Source: an uncultured Eubacteriales bacterium
GTDB taxonomy: Bacteria > Bacillota > Clostridia > Christensenellales > Aristaeellaceae
Direction of reading: 5' to 3'
Length of the DNA: 64,000 nucleotides
Assembly: GCA_902767565.1 (NCBI GenBank)
Contig: CACXHY010000010.1
Span: 29,545 to 93,544, forward strand
Shown here: positions 16,660 through 25,435 of the stretch, in pieces
How positions within the stretch are numbered: position 1 is the stretch's first letter
Layout: each line of letters starts with the position of its first letter
Made by a program: the position numbers and the translations under genes
Notes under the pieces: model-generated
Database searches by the model: none
The model's input: the letters and a program-made list of their open reading frames with translations, nothing else
What the model was told of the DNA's origin: nothing

Positions 16660-17943
16660 ATGAGACGCCTGTATGTATTTCTCATCCTGATGCTGACGTC
16701 TTGTTCCCTCGTTCTTCCCGCCTCCGCCTCCCGTCTCTCCGAAGCCCGGTCCGTATCCTGGTGGGGCGGCGCCGTCTTCCTCGACGAATCCACCTGCGAA
16801 CTGATCTCTCTGGAAACAGACGAAGTCCTCCTCACCGGTGTCGTCTGTCTCTCTTCGGACGGAGAATGCCTGTGGGCCGGAACCCCTGAAGCATGGTATC
16901 GGATCGCGGAGGACAACACCCTGACCGAGGCGGGATACCGCCCCGAAACGGTCGATGACGAAACGCTCCGATACGGCTTTGTCATCGCCGGGTCACGTTC
17001 CGCCACGACCGTTCACCGTCTTTCGGACGGAGCGGAATTGCTGCGCAGGGACGGATATGCGGATATACAGGTCTGTCGGGATGAGATGACCGGGCAGGAC
17101 TATATCCTCTCCGGTCAGGGTGATATCCTTCGGGCAGACGGCACGCGGGTCGTCCCCGAGGGGACGCTGTCGGAGCTGGTCCGGGACTGTCATTTCTCCT
17201 TTGTGCATGACGGATATGCTTTCGGATATCCCGAACCGTTCAATGAAGCCGATCCCAAGGCGGTGGTCATCGATCTGTCCACAGGAGAAACGGTCGCCGT
17301 CTTCGACGGACGGTGGTGCGACTATGTGGGCTGGGGCATGATCTATGACGACGGAACGGCGGTGCTGGGCGCGCCGGAGGATCCGTACACGCCCGCCGTG
17401 ATCGTGCGCTGCACCACCGGAGACGTCCTGCTGAAGACCCCATTCGAGATCGGTCTCCGTCATGCAGATGAATCCTGCTACATCCTTCATGCAACAGACG
17501 ATACTGATTATTCCTTTGACCCCGATAAGATCATCACTGCCGACGGGGGCGAAAAGATCCGTTTTCTCGACAAGGTCGATCAGAGCGAGGATACCGCAGC
17601 GGCACCGGCATTGGAATACCTGAAGGACGAGGACGGGCATTTCGCCGGCAAACGCGTGCTCGACACGGATGGCCAGCCCATCAGCGAAGAGATCTGGCAG
17701 GATGTGATCCCCTATGATGTTCACGATGTGGACCTTGAATCTGCCTGGCCGCAGATCTTCAATCCGGACGGGGGCGCTGAAGTGGTCGGTCCGGACGGAG
17801 GCCATGGCATCCTGGGCAGAGACGGGCGGATGATCATTCCCGCCGTCTGCGAAACCATCGAATACCGCCCCGGACAGGGGTATCTGGTACGGATCACGGA
17901 CACCTGGGAGATTTTGGATCTCGCGGGGAATCAACTCTATTGA
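16660..17943 (+). CDS. secreted protein of unknown function inside the ilv cluster
   Basis: A 427-residue exported protein with a signal peptide (residues 1-24, LPASAS cleavage). The rest is made of short beta-rich segments with recurring Gly-Asp/Asp-Gly turns, and the end (GGHGILGRDGRMIIPAVCETIEYRPGQGYLVR) resembles WG-repeat or beta-propeller proteins. No catalytic motif is recognised. It has a good GAAGGAGG site. It stands between ilvC and ilvD on the same strand, but nothing links it to amino acid synthesis. Confidence 0.75.
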   Translation: MRRLYVFLILMLTSCSLVLPASASRLSEARSVSWWGGAVFLDESTCELISLETDEVLLTGVVCLSSDGECLWAGTPEAWYRIAEDNTLTEAGYRPETVDDETLRYGFVIAGSRSATTVHRLSDGAELLRRDGYADIQVCRDEMTGQDYILSGQGDILRADGTRVVPEGTLSELVRDCHFSFVHDGYAFGYPEPFNEADPKAVVIDLSTGETVAVFDGRWCDYVGWGMIYDDGTAVLGAPEDPYTPAVIVRCTTGDVLLKTPFEIGLRHADESCYILHATDDTDYSFDPDKIITADGGEKIRFLDKVDQSEDTAAAPALEYLKDEDGHFAGKRVLDTDGQPISEEIWQDVIPYDVHDVDLESAWPQIFNPDGGAEVVGPDGGHGILGRDGRMIIPAVCETIEYRPGQGYLVRITDTWEILDLAGNQLY

Positions 17944-17970
17944 CCTTTCAACACACAAGGAGGCTACCCC

Positions 17971-19632
17971 ATGCGTTCCGAAGAGATCAAAAAGGGCGTC
18001 GAGCGCGCCCCGAACCGTTCCCTGCTCTTTGCCCTCGGCCTGACCGAGGAGGAGTTCAGCCGTCCCCTGATCGGCGTGGTCTGCTCCTACAACGAGATCG
18101 TGCCCGGCCACATGAACCTGGACAAGATCGCCGAGGCGGTCAAGGCCGGCATCCGCGCCGCGGGCGGCACGCCGATCGAGTTCCCGGCCATCGCGGTGTG
18201 CGACGGCATCGCCATGGGCCATGTGGGCATGAAGTATTCCCTGGTGAGCCGCGACCTGATCGCCGACTCCACCGAGGCCATGGCCATCGCCCACCAGTTC
18301 GACGGCCTGGTCATGATCCCCAACTGCGACAAGAACGTCCCCGGCCTGCTGATGGCCGCGGCGCGCGTCAACATCCCGACGATCTTCTGCTCCGGCGGCC
18401 CGATGCTGGCCGGCCACCTGAAGGACGGCCGCCGCACCTGCCTGAGCCACATGTTCGAGGCGGTCGGCGCGTACAAGGCAGGCACGATCGACGAGCAGGG
18501 CGTGCTGGATTATGAGGAGAACGCCTGCCCCTCCTGCGGCTCCTGCTCCGGCATGTACACCGCGAACTCCATGAACTGTCTGACCGAAGCCATCGGCATG
18601 GGCCTCGCGGGCAACGGCACGATCCCCGCGCCGCTCTCCGCCCGCATCCGCCTCGCGAAAAAGGCCGGCATGCAGGTGATGGAGCTCGTCCGGAAGAACA
18701 TCCGGCCCCGCGACATCATGACAGCCGCAGCCTTCCACAATGCCGAGACCGTCGACATGGCGCTCGGCTGCTCCACCAACACGATGCTGCACCTGCCCGC
18801 CATCGCGCATGAGGCCGGCGTCACCATCAGCCTCGACGCCGCGAACGCCATCAGCGCGAAGACCCCGAACCTCTGCCACCTGGCCCCGGCCGGCGACACC
18901 TTCATGGAAGACCTGGACCGCGCCGGCGGCGTCCGCGCCGTCATGGCCGAGCTGGCCGAGGCCGGACTGCTGGACACCTCCGTCCTCACCTGCACCGGCA
19001 AAACGCTGGCGGAGAACCTGGAAGGCGCGAAGAACCTCGACGAGAGCATCATCCGCCCGCTGTCCGACCCCTATTCCAAAACCGGCGGCATCGCCGTGCT
19101 GAAGGGCAATCTCGCCCCGGACGGCTGCGTGGTCAAGCAGAGCGCGGTGGCGAAAGAGATGATGGTCCACGAGGGCCCGGCGCGCGTCTTCGATTCCGAG
19201 GACGACGCCATCGCCGCCATCTATGACCGGAAGATCAACCCCGGCGACGTGGTGGTCATCCGTTACGAAGGCCCCAAGGGCGGCCCCGGCATGCGCGAGA
19301 TGCTGAACCCGACCTCCGCGATCTGCGGCATGGGCCTGGGCGAGAGCGTCGCGCTGATCACCGACGGGCGCTTCTCCGGCGCAACGCGCGGCGCGTCCAT
19401 CGGCCACGTCTCGCCCGAGGCGGCCTCCGGCGGCCCCATCGGCCTGGTGGAGGAGGGCGACCTGATCGCCATCGACATCCCCGGGAACACCATCACCCTG
19501 AAGGTGGACGAGGCCACCCTGGCCGCCCGCAAGGCCGCGTGGGTCTGCCCCGAGCCGAAGATCAAGACCGGCTACCTGGCCCGGTACGCCAAGATGGTCT
19601 CCTCCGCGGACAAGGGCGCGATCCTCGAATAA
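17971..19632 (+). CDS. ilvD: dihydroxy-acid dehydratase
   Basis: A 553-residue iron-sulphur dehydratase for the third step of branched-chain amino acid synthesis. Cluster cysteines are in PNCDKNVPG and in the [19 protein letters not shown] stretch. The C-terminal domain has [21 protein letters not shown], the family hallmark. The ATG follows CAAGGAGG. It completes the ilv pathway apart from the transaminase. Confidence 0.97.
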   Translation: MRSEEIKKGVERAPNRSLLFALGLTEEEFSRPLIGVVCSYNEIVPGHMNLDKIAEAVKAGIRAAGGTPIEFPAIAVCDGIAMGHVGMKYSLVSRDLIADSTEAMAIAHQFDGLVMIPNCDKNVPGLLMAAARVNIPTIFCSGGPMLAGHLKDGRRTCLSHMFEAVGAYKAGTIDEQGVLDYEENACPSCGSCSGMYTANSMNCLTEAIGMGLAGNGTIPAPLSARIRLAKKAGMQVMELVRKNIRPRDIMTAAAFHNAETVDMALGCSTNTMLHLPAIAHEAGVTISLDAANAISAKTPNLCHLAPAGDTFMEDLDRAGGVRAVMAELAEAGLLDTSVLTCTGKTLAENLEGAKNLDESIIRPLSDPYSKTGGIAVLKGNLAPDGCVVKQSAVAKEMMVHEGPARVFDSEDDAIAAIYDRKINPGDVVVIRYEGPKGGPGMREMLNPTSAICGMGLGESVALITDGRFSGATRGASIGHVSPEAASGGPIGLVEEGDLIAIDIPGNTITLKVDEATLAARKAAWVCPEPKIKTGYLARYAKMVSSADKGAILE

Positions 19633-19643
19633 GCTTACCATCC

Positions 19644-19682
19644 CGCCGCGCCGCGATCCGTCCGGCGCGGCGTTTGCTTTTT
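19644..19682 (+). terminator. terminator after ilvD
   Basis: Perfect 10-bp stem CGCCGCGCCG/CGGCGCGGCG (19644-19672) followed by TTTGCTTTTT. Confidence 0.9.
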
Positions 19683-19776
19683 CCGGCGATCTCGTCACGG
19701 AACCCTGTTTCCGCGTTTTCAGGCATTGTCCGCTGAAGAATTGTTACAGAATTATTGATTTGTTACGGCGTATACC

Positions 19777-19805
19777 TTGTCAATGCGGGGGCTTTATGCT
19801 ACAAT
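19777..19805 (+). promoter_or_regulatory. promoter of the SH3-domain gene
   Basis: -35 TTGTCA (19777-19782), 17 bp spacer, -10 TACAAT (19800-19805). Confidence 0.8.
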
Positions 19806-19811
19806 GCCCGC

Positions 19812-19951
19812 TTGTAGGGGGTCCCGTGCTTCCGACCGAAGCAGACGCGGGGCACCGCCCGGCATCGGCCTTGCCGCTCAGCGTAAGGCTCGTGATGCCA
19901 ACGCATCGCAAAGCCGCGTGCTTTGCGGAAGAAGACAGGAGGTTTCATATC
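19812..19951 (+). promoter_or_regulatory. structured 140-nt 5' leader
   Basis: Three hairpins are visible between the expected start and the ATG: GCTTC/GAAGC (19828-19842), a two-part stem GGCATC+GGCCTT / AAGGCT+GATGCC (19861-19899), and CGCAAAG/CTTTGCG (19907-19927), which ends just before the AGGAGG site. It could be a regulatory leader, but it matches no riboswitch I can name. Confidence 0.4.
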
Positions 19952-20584
19952 ATGATGAAGAGACTGGTTTCCCTGGTCCTGCTTGCCGTCCTGGCGGTGA
20001 GTCTTCTCCCCGTGACTTCCATGGCTGAGGACGTGCTGATCATGTACGTCTACACCGAGAACGGCAAGCGGCTGAACGTGCGCAGCGCGCCTTCGACCAA
20101 CAGCCAGGTGCTCGACAAGATCGACTACGGCGAAGCCGTGCACGTGCTGATGACCAGCGCCAGCGGCTGGGCCACCATCGAGTGGATCAACGGCGAGGGC
20201 GGCGTGGCCTATGTGCAGAGCCGCTTCCTGGTGACCACCAAGCCCGCCGCGAAGACTTCCGGCAATTCCAACGGAACGAAGAACTCCACCGCCAGCAACA
20301 CCGGCACGACGGTCGACGCAGCCAAGGTCCTGGCGAACATGAACAAAGAGTTCGCCGCCGGCAAGCTGGTGGAAGAACCCTTCACCGTCATCGCCCGTCC
20401 CTCCCGCGCTTCCGGCTGGGTCAACCTGCGCTGGGCTCCCTCCACGGAAGCCGCCCGTATCGCCACCTGCCCGCAGGGCAAGGAACTGACGGTCATTGCC
20501 GAACTGAAGACCTGGTATCAGGTGCAGGATCCCGAGACCGGCATGATCGGCTTCATCAGCATGAAGTACGTGACCATCAAGTGA
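19952..20584 (+). CDS. secreted SH3-domain protein
   Basis: A 210-residue exported protein with a signal peptide (about residues 1-24, TSMAED). Two bacterial SH3 domains follow: residues 30-95 (RLNVRSAPSTNSQVLDKIDYGE) and about 145-210 (VNLRWAPSTEAARIATCPQG), joined by a Ser/Thr/Asn-rich linker. Such domains bind peptidoglycan or cell-wall peptides. No catalytic domain is present. The first of two adjacent ATGs lies 9 nt after AGGAGG. It is probably cotranscribed with the next exported protein. Confidence 0.85.
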   Translation: MMKRLVSLVLLAVLAVSLLPVTSMAEDVLIMYVYTENGKRLNVRSAPSTNSQVLDKIDYGEAVHVLMTSASGWATIEWINGEGGVAYVQSRFLVTTKPAAKTSGNSNGTKNSTASNTGTTVDAAKVLANMNKEFAAGKLVEEPFTVIARPSRASGWVNLRWAPSTEAARIATCPQGKELTVIAELKTWYQVQDPETGMIGFISMKYVTIK

Positions 20585-20664
20585 TCTGAAGGATACCCGC
20601 CTGCAGAAGGCCGCGCCGCCTCCCCGGAAGCTGGCCGCGGCCACCCGAATGAAAGGAAAGAATC

Positions 20665-21270
20665 ATGATGAAGAAAGTTATTGCCCTCGCGATGTGCATG
20701 ATGATGCTGTTCTCCCTCGCGGCCTATGCCGAGACCGAGACCGCCGAAAAAGAGAGCATGGGCGTTCTCAACGTGAACGGGGCCTTCGATCTGAAGTACG
20801 CGCTTCCCGAGGATTATGAGCTGGCTGTGATCCTGAGCGACGAAAGCTGCCTGATCGCCGCCGCCGGCTCCTATGACGAAGCGAAGCCCGCCCTGCTCAT
20901 CTCCATCGCCTACAACGATCTGTATTCCGACGTGGAGCGGCTGAACGATCTGGATGCGGACAGCTATGTCGCCATCATGGACAGCTTCATGGAAGAGGAT
21001 AAGGTCGAGATCAGCGTGATGACCACCGCCTACGGCACGGAAGTCATCGTCGTGAAGGAAGCCGATGAAAGCACGGATTACGTGGTCTTCTACACCATTT
21101 ACAAGGGCTATGAGATCGAGATGGTCATGACCCACGTCATGCCCCTTGAAGAAGGCGAAGAGGCTCCCGAGGAACTCATCCCCGTGACGGATGAGGAGAT
21201 CCGGATGGCGATCCAGTTCCTGAGCGATATGGACTTCGAGCCTGTTGCGGCCGAAACCACGGCTGAGTAA
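20665..21270 (+). CDS. secreted protein of unknown function
   Basis: A 201-residue exported, very acidic protein with a signal peptide (residues 1-22, AYAET). The mature part alternates strands and helices (YALPEDYELAVILSDESCLIAAAG and similar) somewhat like PsbP/LpqN-type small domains, but no family can be named. It sits 80 bp after the SH3 protein, is preceded by GAAAGGAAAG, and is followed by a strong terminator. Confidence 0.75.
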   Translation: MMKKVIALAMCMMMLFSLAAYAETETAEKESMGVLNVNGAFDLKYALPEDYELAVILSDESCLIAAAGSYDEAKPALLISIAYNDLYSDVERLNDLDADSYVAIMDSFMEEDKVEISVMTTAYGTEVIVVKEADESTDYVVFYTIYKGYEIEMVMTHVMPLEEGEEAPEELIPVTDEEIRMAIQFLSDMDFEPVAAETTAE

Positions 21271-21287
21271 AACCTTCTGAACAAAGC

Positions 21288-21330
21288 ACGGAGCCCTCAT
21301 TCGCCGACCGGCGGCTGAAGGCTCCGTTTT
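21288..21330 (+). terminator. terminator between convergent genes
   Basis: ACGGAGCC/GGCTCCGT stem (21288-21327) with an inner CGCCG/CGGCG hairpin, followed by TTTT. Confidence 0.8.
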
Positions 21331-21343
21331 CCGTTGCGCTGAT

Positions 21344-22183
21344 TCACTTGTCCTGAGGGGCGAAACAGTTCGCGGCGGCATACCGGAAACGCTCTTCAAA
21401 GCGGCTGATGGCCTGCCGCACGACTTCCTTTCGGGGGAAGAACAGGTCATAGGCGTGGAACCAGTCCGGGTAGACGTCGCAGTCGGCCTCCACGCCGGCT
21501 TCCCGCAGGCGGCGCACAAAGTCCACGGTCTCCGCGAAAAAGGGTTCGATGTCGCCCACGTAGGTATAGCAGGGCGGCAGGCCCCGCAGGTCCGGACAGC
21601 GGGCGGGCGCCGCGTAGTACGGGACCAGATCCGTTCCGTAGGCCTCGCGGAGGTAGCGCTTCCACGCCTTGTGGTTCCGCTTCGTGTTCCAGTTTGGTGC
21701 ATGGTTGTCGGCGGAGGAAGCCGTGTCCCGGTCATCGAGCATGGGGTACAGGGGCATCTGGAAGGCGATGTTGACCTCTCCCCGATCCCGGGCCAGCATG
21801 CAGAGAGCGGCCGCCATGCCGCCGCCGGCGCTCTCCCCGCCCACCATGATCTGGTCGGAGCGCACGCCCAGCTCCTCCGCGTGCTCTTTCAGGTAGAGAA
21901 GGGACGCGTAACAGTCGTGCAGGGCGCCGGGATAGGGGTGCTTCTTTGAGAGGCGGTAATCCGGCGCGACCAGCACGGCGCCGAATCTGACCACGAGCGA
22001 CAGGGCCCGGGTCACGAAGATATCCTTCGCGGAGCCCGACTGATAGCCTCCCCCGTGCACCCACAGCACCCCCGGCACCTTCTCGGCGGAGGATGCCAGA
22101 GGCCGGAGGATCAGCAGCCTGATTTTGTGCTGCCGGACGGGGATCACTCGCTTCTGCAGCGTGAACAGATGCATCTTTGGCAT
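21344..22183 (-). CDS. alpha/beta-hydrolase of the hormone-sensitive lipase type
   Basis: A 279-residue esterase-like protein. The oxyanion HGGG motif is in VHGGGYQSG, the nucleophile Ser in GGESAGGGM, and the acid/His pair likely in GDIEPFF and WFHAYD. These are the HSL (family IV) features; substrates are short acyl esters. It is the last gene of a minus-strand trio with a DUF6320-like protein (15 bp gap) and an acyltransferase-like protein, so it may remove or transfer an acyl group in the same pathway. Confidence 0.85.
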   Translation of the reverse strand: MPKMHLFTLQKRVIPVRQHKIRLLILRPLASSAEKVPGVLWVHGGGYQSGSAKDIFVTRALSLVVRFGAVLVAPDYRLSKKHPYPGALHDCYASLLYLKEHAEELGVRSDQIMVGGESAGGGMAAALCMLARDRGEVNIAFQMPLYPMLDDRDTASSADNHAPNWNTKRNHKAWKRYLREAYGTDLVPYYAAPARCPDLRGLPPCYTYVGDIEPFFAETVDFVRRLREAGVEADCDVYPDWFHAYDLFFPRKEVVRQAISRFEERFRYAAANCFAPQDK

Positions 22184-22198
22184 GTCGTCCTCCGGATA

Positions 22199-22885
22199 TC
22201 AGAAGAAGAAGCGCTTTTCGATCCCATGGCGAAGGGGCGGGATCAGCCGGGCCAGCAGCAGAAAGAGTCCCGCAAGGCCGAAGCCCACCAGAGAGTAGAG
22301 GCTCCACAGGAACATGGGCGTGCCGAAGGTGATGTGCTCGAAGAGCTCGATCAGCATGGAGGCGCCGCCGAGGACCATCAGAAAGCCGCCAAGGATGAAC
22401 AGCCGGCCGCCCTTCACGTATTTCAGCAGGCAGATCAGCGCCGTGGAGAGGAGGCCGCTGATTATGCCCACCGGGAACGCGAAGGAAAGGAACCAGTTTC
22501 CGCCGGTCTTCAGGCAGACATACAGCACCGCCAGAAGGGCCGCCGCGTGATCCACGGGGACAAACACCTCCGGCAAGGGGTCCTCGAACCAGGCCGGCAG
22601 GATCCCGATGATATAGGCCAGGCCCAGGCTGCAGAGGGCATAGCCGCCCCAGCTCAGTTCCCCGTAGAGCCTCAGGCACACGATCAACAGCACCAGCGCC
22701 GCCGCGGCGAAAATCACCGTCAGCGCCGCGGCGATGGGCAGGCTGGACTCTCTGTGGCTGTGGGGGTAGTGGTCGGGATAACCCTTCTCCTCCGTCTCCG
22801 CGTCGGGATTCCAGACCGGCGTCCGGCACAGAGGACAGCTCTCGACCCCGTCCTGCAGGCGCACGCCGCATTTCACACAATACAT
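22199..22885 (-). CDS. DUF6320-like zinc-ribbon membrane protein
   Basis: A 228-residue protein. The N-terminus is a zinc ribbon (MYCVKCG and CPLC), followed by a short charged linker and five or six membrane helices (about residues 50-220). The composition and layout match the DUF6320 family found in Clostridia. No catalytic residues are evident. It lies 3 bp after the acyltransferase-like gene and 15 bp before the hydrolase, so the three are one operon. Confidence 0.75.
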   Translation of the reverse strand: MYCVKCGVRLQDGVESCPLCRTPVWNPDAETEEKGYPDHYPHSHRESSLPIAAALTVIFAAAALVLLIVCLRLYGELSWGGYALCSLGLAYIIGILPAWFEDPLPEVFVPVDHAAALLAVLYVCLKTGGNWFLSFAFPVGIISGLLSTALICLLKYVKGGRLFILGGFLMVLGGASMLIELFEHITFGTPMFLWSLYSLVGFGLAGLFLLLARLIPPLRHGIEKRFFF

Positions 22886-22888
22886 GGC

Positions 22889-24157
22889 TTATCTCCTGTT
22901 GCACTCAATGTCCACGGGGATGCCCAGTTCGACCAGGCGGGAGAAGAAACGGCGCTCCAGCTCCGATTCCCGGATATTGCGGATCATGTTGATGTAGGTC
23001 TTGCCGCCGTAGCTCAGCACGGAGCAGTTGTTCGGGTAGCTGCGCTGAGGGCCGATGATGAATTCCGCCCGCTCCACATATCGCTTCATCACGTCGGGCA
23101 TGGGCAGGCCGGCGATGTTGGAGATGTTCAGACTGCCGCCGCCCTCCCCGATGCTCCTGTAGATGCCGTTCATGACGATGTTCTTCACCGCAACGGGCAC
23201 CAGGCGGATGGTGATCGCCTGCTGCGGCTGCACGTTGGCTGCGATCATGCCCGCCATGTGCTGGGGCGTGGCATAGGCGCAGAGCTGGTGCCAGATGGTT
23301 TTGCACAGCTCCTCCGTGGTGTAGTCGCCGAAGCGGGGATCGGCGCCCACGTTCAGCACCAGGGCGAAGTTGCGGAGGGTCTTGCTGCCGTAGAGCCTGC
23401 GCAGGTCGATGGGGATCGTGATCTTCACGGGCCGGCAGCGCTTGCGGGGGCGGCGTTCGCTCTGGATGCCCATGACGCTCTCGCACATCACGCCGGCCAG
23501 CAGGGCCGTGACGGTCACGCCCCATTTGTGGGCCATGTCCAGCAGCGCCCCGGTATCCACGACGCCCGTGGTCAGCGTCCGGAAACCCCTGCCGTCCCGG
23601 GTGCCGCGCAGAAGGAAGGATTTTTCCTCATGCCGGGACAGGGCCGATCCCGCGGCGTGCCTGAGAAAGCTGTCCTCAAGCTCCTCCCTCGGCGGATGCT
23701 GGTTCCGATCCAGGATGAGCCCCTCGCAGGGGACGGAGACGCCGTACTTCAGTTCCAGATACCTGGCCGTGAGATTGCACAGGAAGATGCTGCCCCCGTG
23801 GCCGTCTGTCAGGGAATGGAAGAACTCGACGGCGATCCGGTTTTTGTAGCAGAGGATCCGCATGCAGTTCCGGCGAAGCTCCCGGCCGCTCATGAAGGTC
23901 AGGGGGTAGGCATAATCCTTTTGGACCTGCACCGGGTTCTCGCTCTCCTCCAGATAGTACCAGAAGAAGCCCTTGCGGAGGGAGACGAAGAAGGAGGGAA
24001 AGCGGGGCCGCAGGTCATCGGCCGCGCGCTGCAGCAGTGCGGGATCCACCGGCTCGGAGAGGGTCATCGATACGCGGAAGGCATTGCACCAGTCCCGGCG
24101 CGCGATGGCCGGAAAAATCAGAGCGGCCGTGTCCAGCCGGTACCATTTCTTTTGCAT
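22889..24157 (-). CDS. condensation-domain/alcohol acetyltransferase-like protein
   Basis: A 422-residue protein of the CoA-dependent acyltransferase fold. The key motif is HSLTDGHGG, matching the HxxxDG active site of chloramphenicol-acetyltransferase, condensation and alcohol acetyltransferase families. Other typical segments are the N-terminal MTLSEPVDPALLQRAADDL and the later NISNIAGLPMP. It should transfer an acyl group to a hydroxyl or amine, substrate unknown. The start is Met at 24157 (MQKKWYRLD); the upstream extension crosses the promoter. First gene of the trio. Confidence 0.8.
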   Translation of the reverse strand: MQKKWYRLDTAALIFPAIARRDWCNAFRVSMTLSEPVDPALLQRAADDLRPRFPSFFVSLRKGFFWYYLEESENPVQVQKDYAYPLTFMSGRELRRNCMRILCYKNRIAVEFFHSLTDGHGGSIFLCNLTARYLELKYGVSVPCEGLILDRNQHPPREELEDSFLRHAAGSALSRHEEKSFLLRGTRDGRGFRTLTTGVVDTGALLDMAHKWGVTVTALLAGVMCESVMGIQSERRPRKRCRPVKITIPIDLRRLYGSKTLRNFALVLNVGADPRFGDYTTEELCKTIWHQLCAYATPQHMAGMIAANVQPQQAITIRLVPVAVKNIVMNGIYRSIGEGGGSLNISNIAGLPMPDVMKRYVERAEFIIGPQRSYPNNCSVLSYGGKTYINMIRNIRESELERRFFSRLVELGIPVDIECNRR

Positions 24158-24207
24158 GACGATCCGCGCCTCCTTTCCGGGTCTCGCGCCGTTCGGGTTC
24201 CTGTGAA

Positions 24208-24236
24208 AGTATAGGGGGCCGGGCTGCATTTGTCAA
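24208..24236 (-). promoter_or_regulatory. promoter of the acyltransferase operon
   Basis: Minus strand: -35 TTGACA (24231-24236), 17 bp spacer, -10 TATACT (24208-24213). Confidence 0.85.
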
Positions 24237-24422
24237 TCGATTCCCGGCGCCTTGTGCGGGGTCTGCCCGTGATGCGTCTTTTTCGGGAAACGGGAAAGTC
24301 TTTTCCCGGGTCCGGATACCGCCCCGTCCCGGCCGCGGGCAGATGCGGCGGGCGGAACGCGGCACGGACGTCCGGAAAACGAAAAATGTCGATGCCGGGT
24401 CGAAAAAAGACGGCGCACCATC
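24237..24422. other. divergent spacer
   Basis: About 185 bp between two divergent promoters; no gene, repeat or operator was recognised. Confidence 0.4.
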
Positions 24423-24451
24423 TTGCTTTTTCCGGAGATGCGTGATACAAT
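24423..24451 (+). promoter_or_regulatory. promoter of rpmB
   Basis: -35 TTGCTT (24423-24428), 17 bp spacer, -10 TACAAT (24446-24451). Confidence 0.75.
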
Positions 24452-24495
24452 AGGCGCGCTTTGATGTGCCTTGACTCCAACGGAGGTGGATATCA

Positions 24496-24720
24496 ATGGG
24501 AAGCTTTTGCCAGATTTGTGGCAAGGGGACGATGAACGGCAACCTGATCAGCCATTCTGACCGCAAGACCCATACGACCTGGGCGCCCAATGTGCAGCGC
24601 GTCCGCGTCGTTGTGAACGGGTCTGTCAAGCGGATGAATGTGTGCACCAGCTGCCTGCGCTCCGGCAATGTCCAGCGCGCGCTGCCCCGCACCCATACGG
24701 CTGTTGAGGCCGAGGCCTGA
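24496..24720 (+). CDS. rpmB: 50S ribosomal protein L28
   Basis: A 74-residue L28 with two cysteine pairs (FCQIC near the N-terminus and VCTSC near residue 52), the zinc-binding form of the protein. The HSDRKTHTTWAPNVQ stretch is the family core. Preceded by CGGAGGTG; a single-gene unit with its own promoter and terminator. Confidence 0.97.
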   Translation: MGSFCQICGKGTMNGNLISHSDRKTHTTWAPNVQRVRVVVNGSVKRMNVCTSCLRSGNVQRALPRTHTAVEAEA

Positions 24721-24729
24721 TTCAAGACA

Positions 24730-24769
24730 AAGGAAAAGCGGTTCCCGTGCGGGGGGCCGCTTTTTCCTT
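24730..24769 (+). terminator. terminator between rpmB and tdk (bidirectional)
   Basis: AAGGAAAAGCGG/CCGCTTTTTCCTT stem; T-rich on both strands, so it can also end tdk transcription. Confidence 0.85.
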
Positions 24770-24783
24770 GGCTTCGCGGCGGG

Positions 24784-25362
24784 TCAGTCGCCCATGTGCA
24801 GTTCCCGGAAGGAGCCGAGTTCCCCGCGCTGCCAGTGCTTGCGGCAGAGGGAAACATACTGGCTGTTGCCGCCCAGGAGGATCTGGTCGCCCTCCTTGAC
24901 CACGCGCCCGTTCATCACACGGGCATTGCAGGTGGCTTTCTTCCCGCACCAGCAGATGGTCTTCACCTCTTCGATGGTGTCGGCCCAGGCCATGAGCCAC
25001 TGGCTGCCCTCAAAGAAATTGCCCCGGAAGTCGGCCCGAAGACCGTACGCGATCACCGGGATGTTCAGGTCGTCCACGATATGGACCAGGGTCTGCACCT
25101 GCGCCTTGGTCAGGAACTGGGCCTCGTCCACGATCACGCAGTCGATGCCCTCCAGGGCCGCGTCGTTGACTTCCTCCATGAAGACGCACTCGGTTTCAAG
25201 GCCGGAGCGCGATCTCACCAGGCGGGCGCCGTCGCGGTTCTCCATCTGAGGCTTCACCATCAGGACCTTCTGGCCGCGCTCGGTGTAATTGTACTGGACC
25301 ATGATGGCGTTGGCTGTTTTGGAGGAGCCCATCGCGCCGTAACGGAAATAGAGTTTTGCCAT
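24784..25362 (-). CDS. tdk: thymidine kinase
   Basis: A 192-residue type II thymidine kinase that phosphorylates thymidine in the salvage pathway. The P-loop is YGAMGSSKTANA, the DEAQ catalytic region is VIVDEAQFLT, the lasso follows (ICWCGKKATCNAR), and the zinc ligands are the CWC and later Cys residues. The start is Met at 25362 (MAKLYFRYG), preceded by GGAGGTCGGC. It lies 73 bp behind a GNAT gene, probably on the same transcript. Confidence 0.95.
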   Translation of the reverse strand: MAKLYFRYGAMGSSKTANAIMVQYNYTERGQKVLMVKPQMENRDGARLVRSRSGLETECVFMEEVNDAALEGIDCVIVDEAQFLTKAQVQTLVHIVDDLNIPVIAYGLRADFRGNFFEGSQWLMAWADTIEEVKTICWCGKKATCNARVMNGRVVKEGDQILLGGNSQYVSLCRKHWQRGELGSFRELHMGD

Positions 25363-25435
25363 GCCGACCTCCGCTCTGCCCATGAGGGCTGTTTCCGGTT
25401 TCGCGGGTCCCGGCGACCCGCCGTCCCGCCTTCGA

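Noticed and set aside
19812..19951. c-di-GMP (GEMM) riboswitch
   Set aside because: CGCAAAGCC is present, but the rest of the GEMM core and its spacing are missing; here the bases belong to a simple hairpin.
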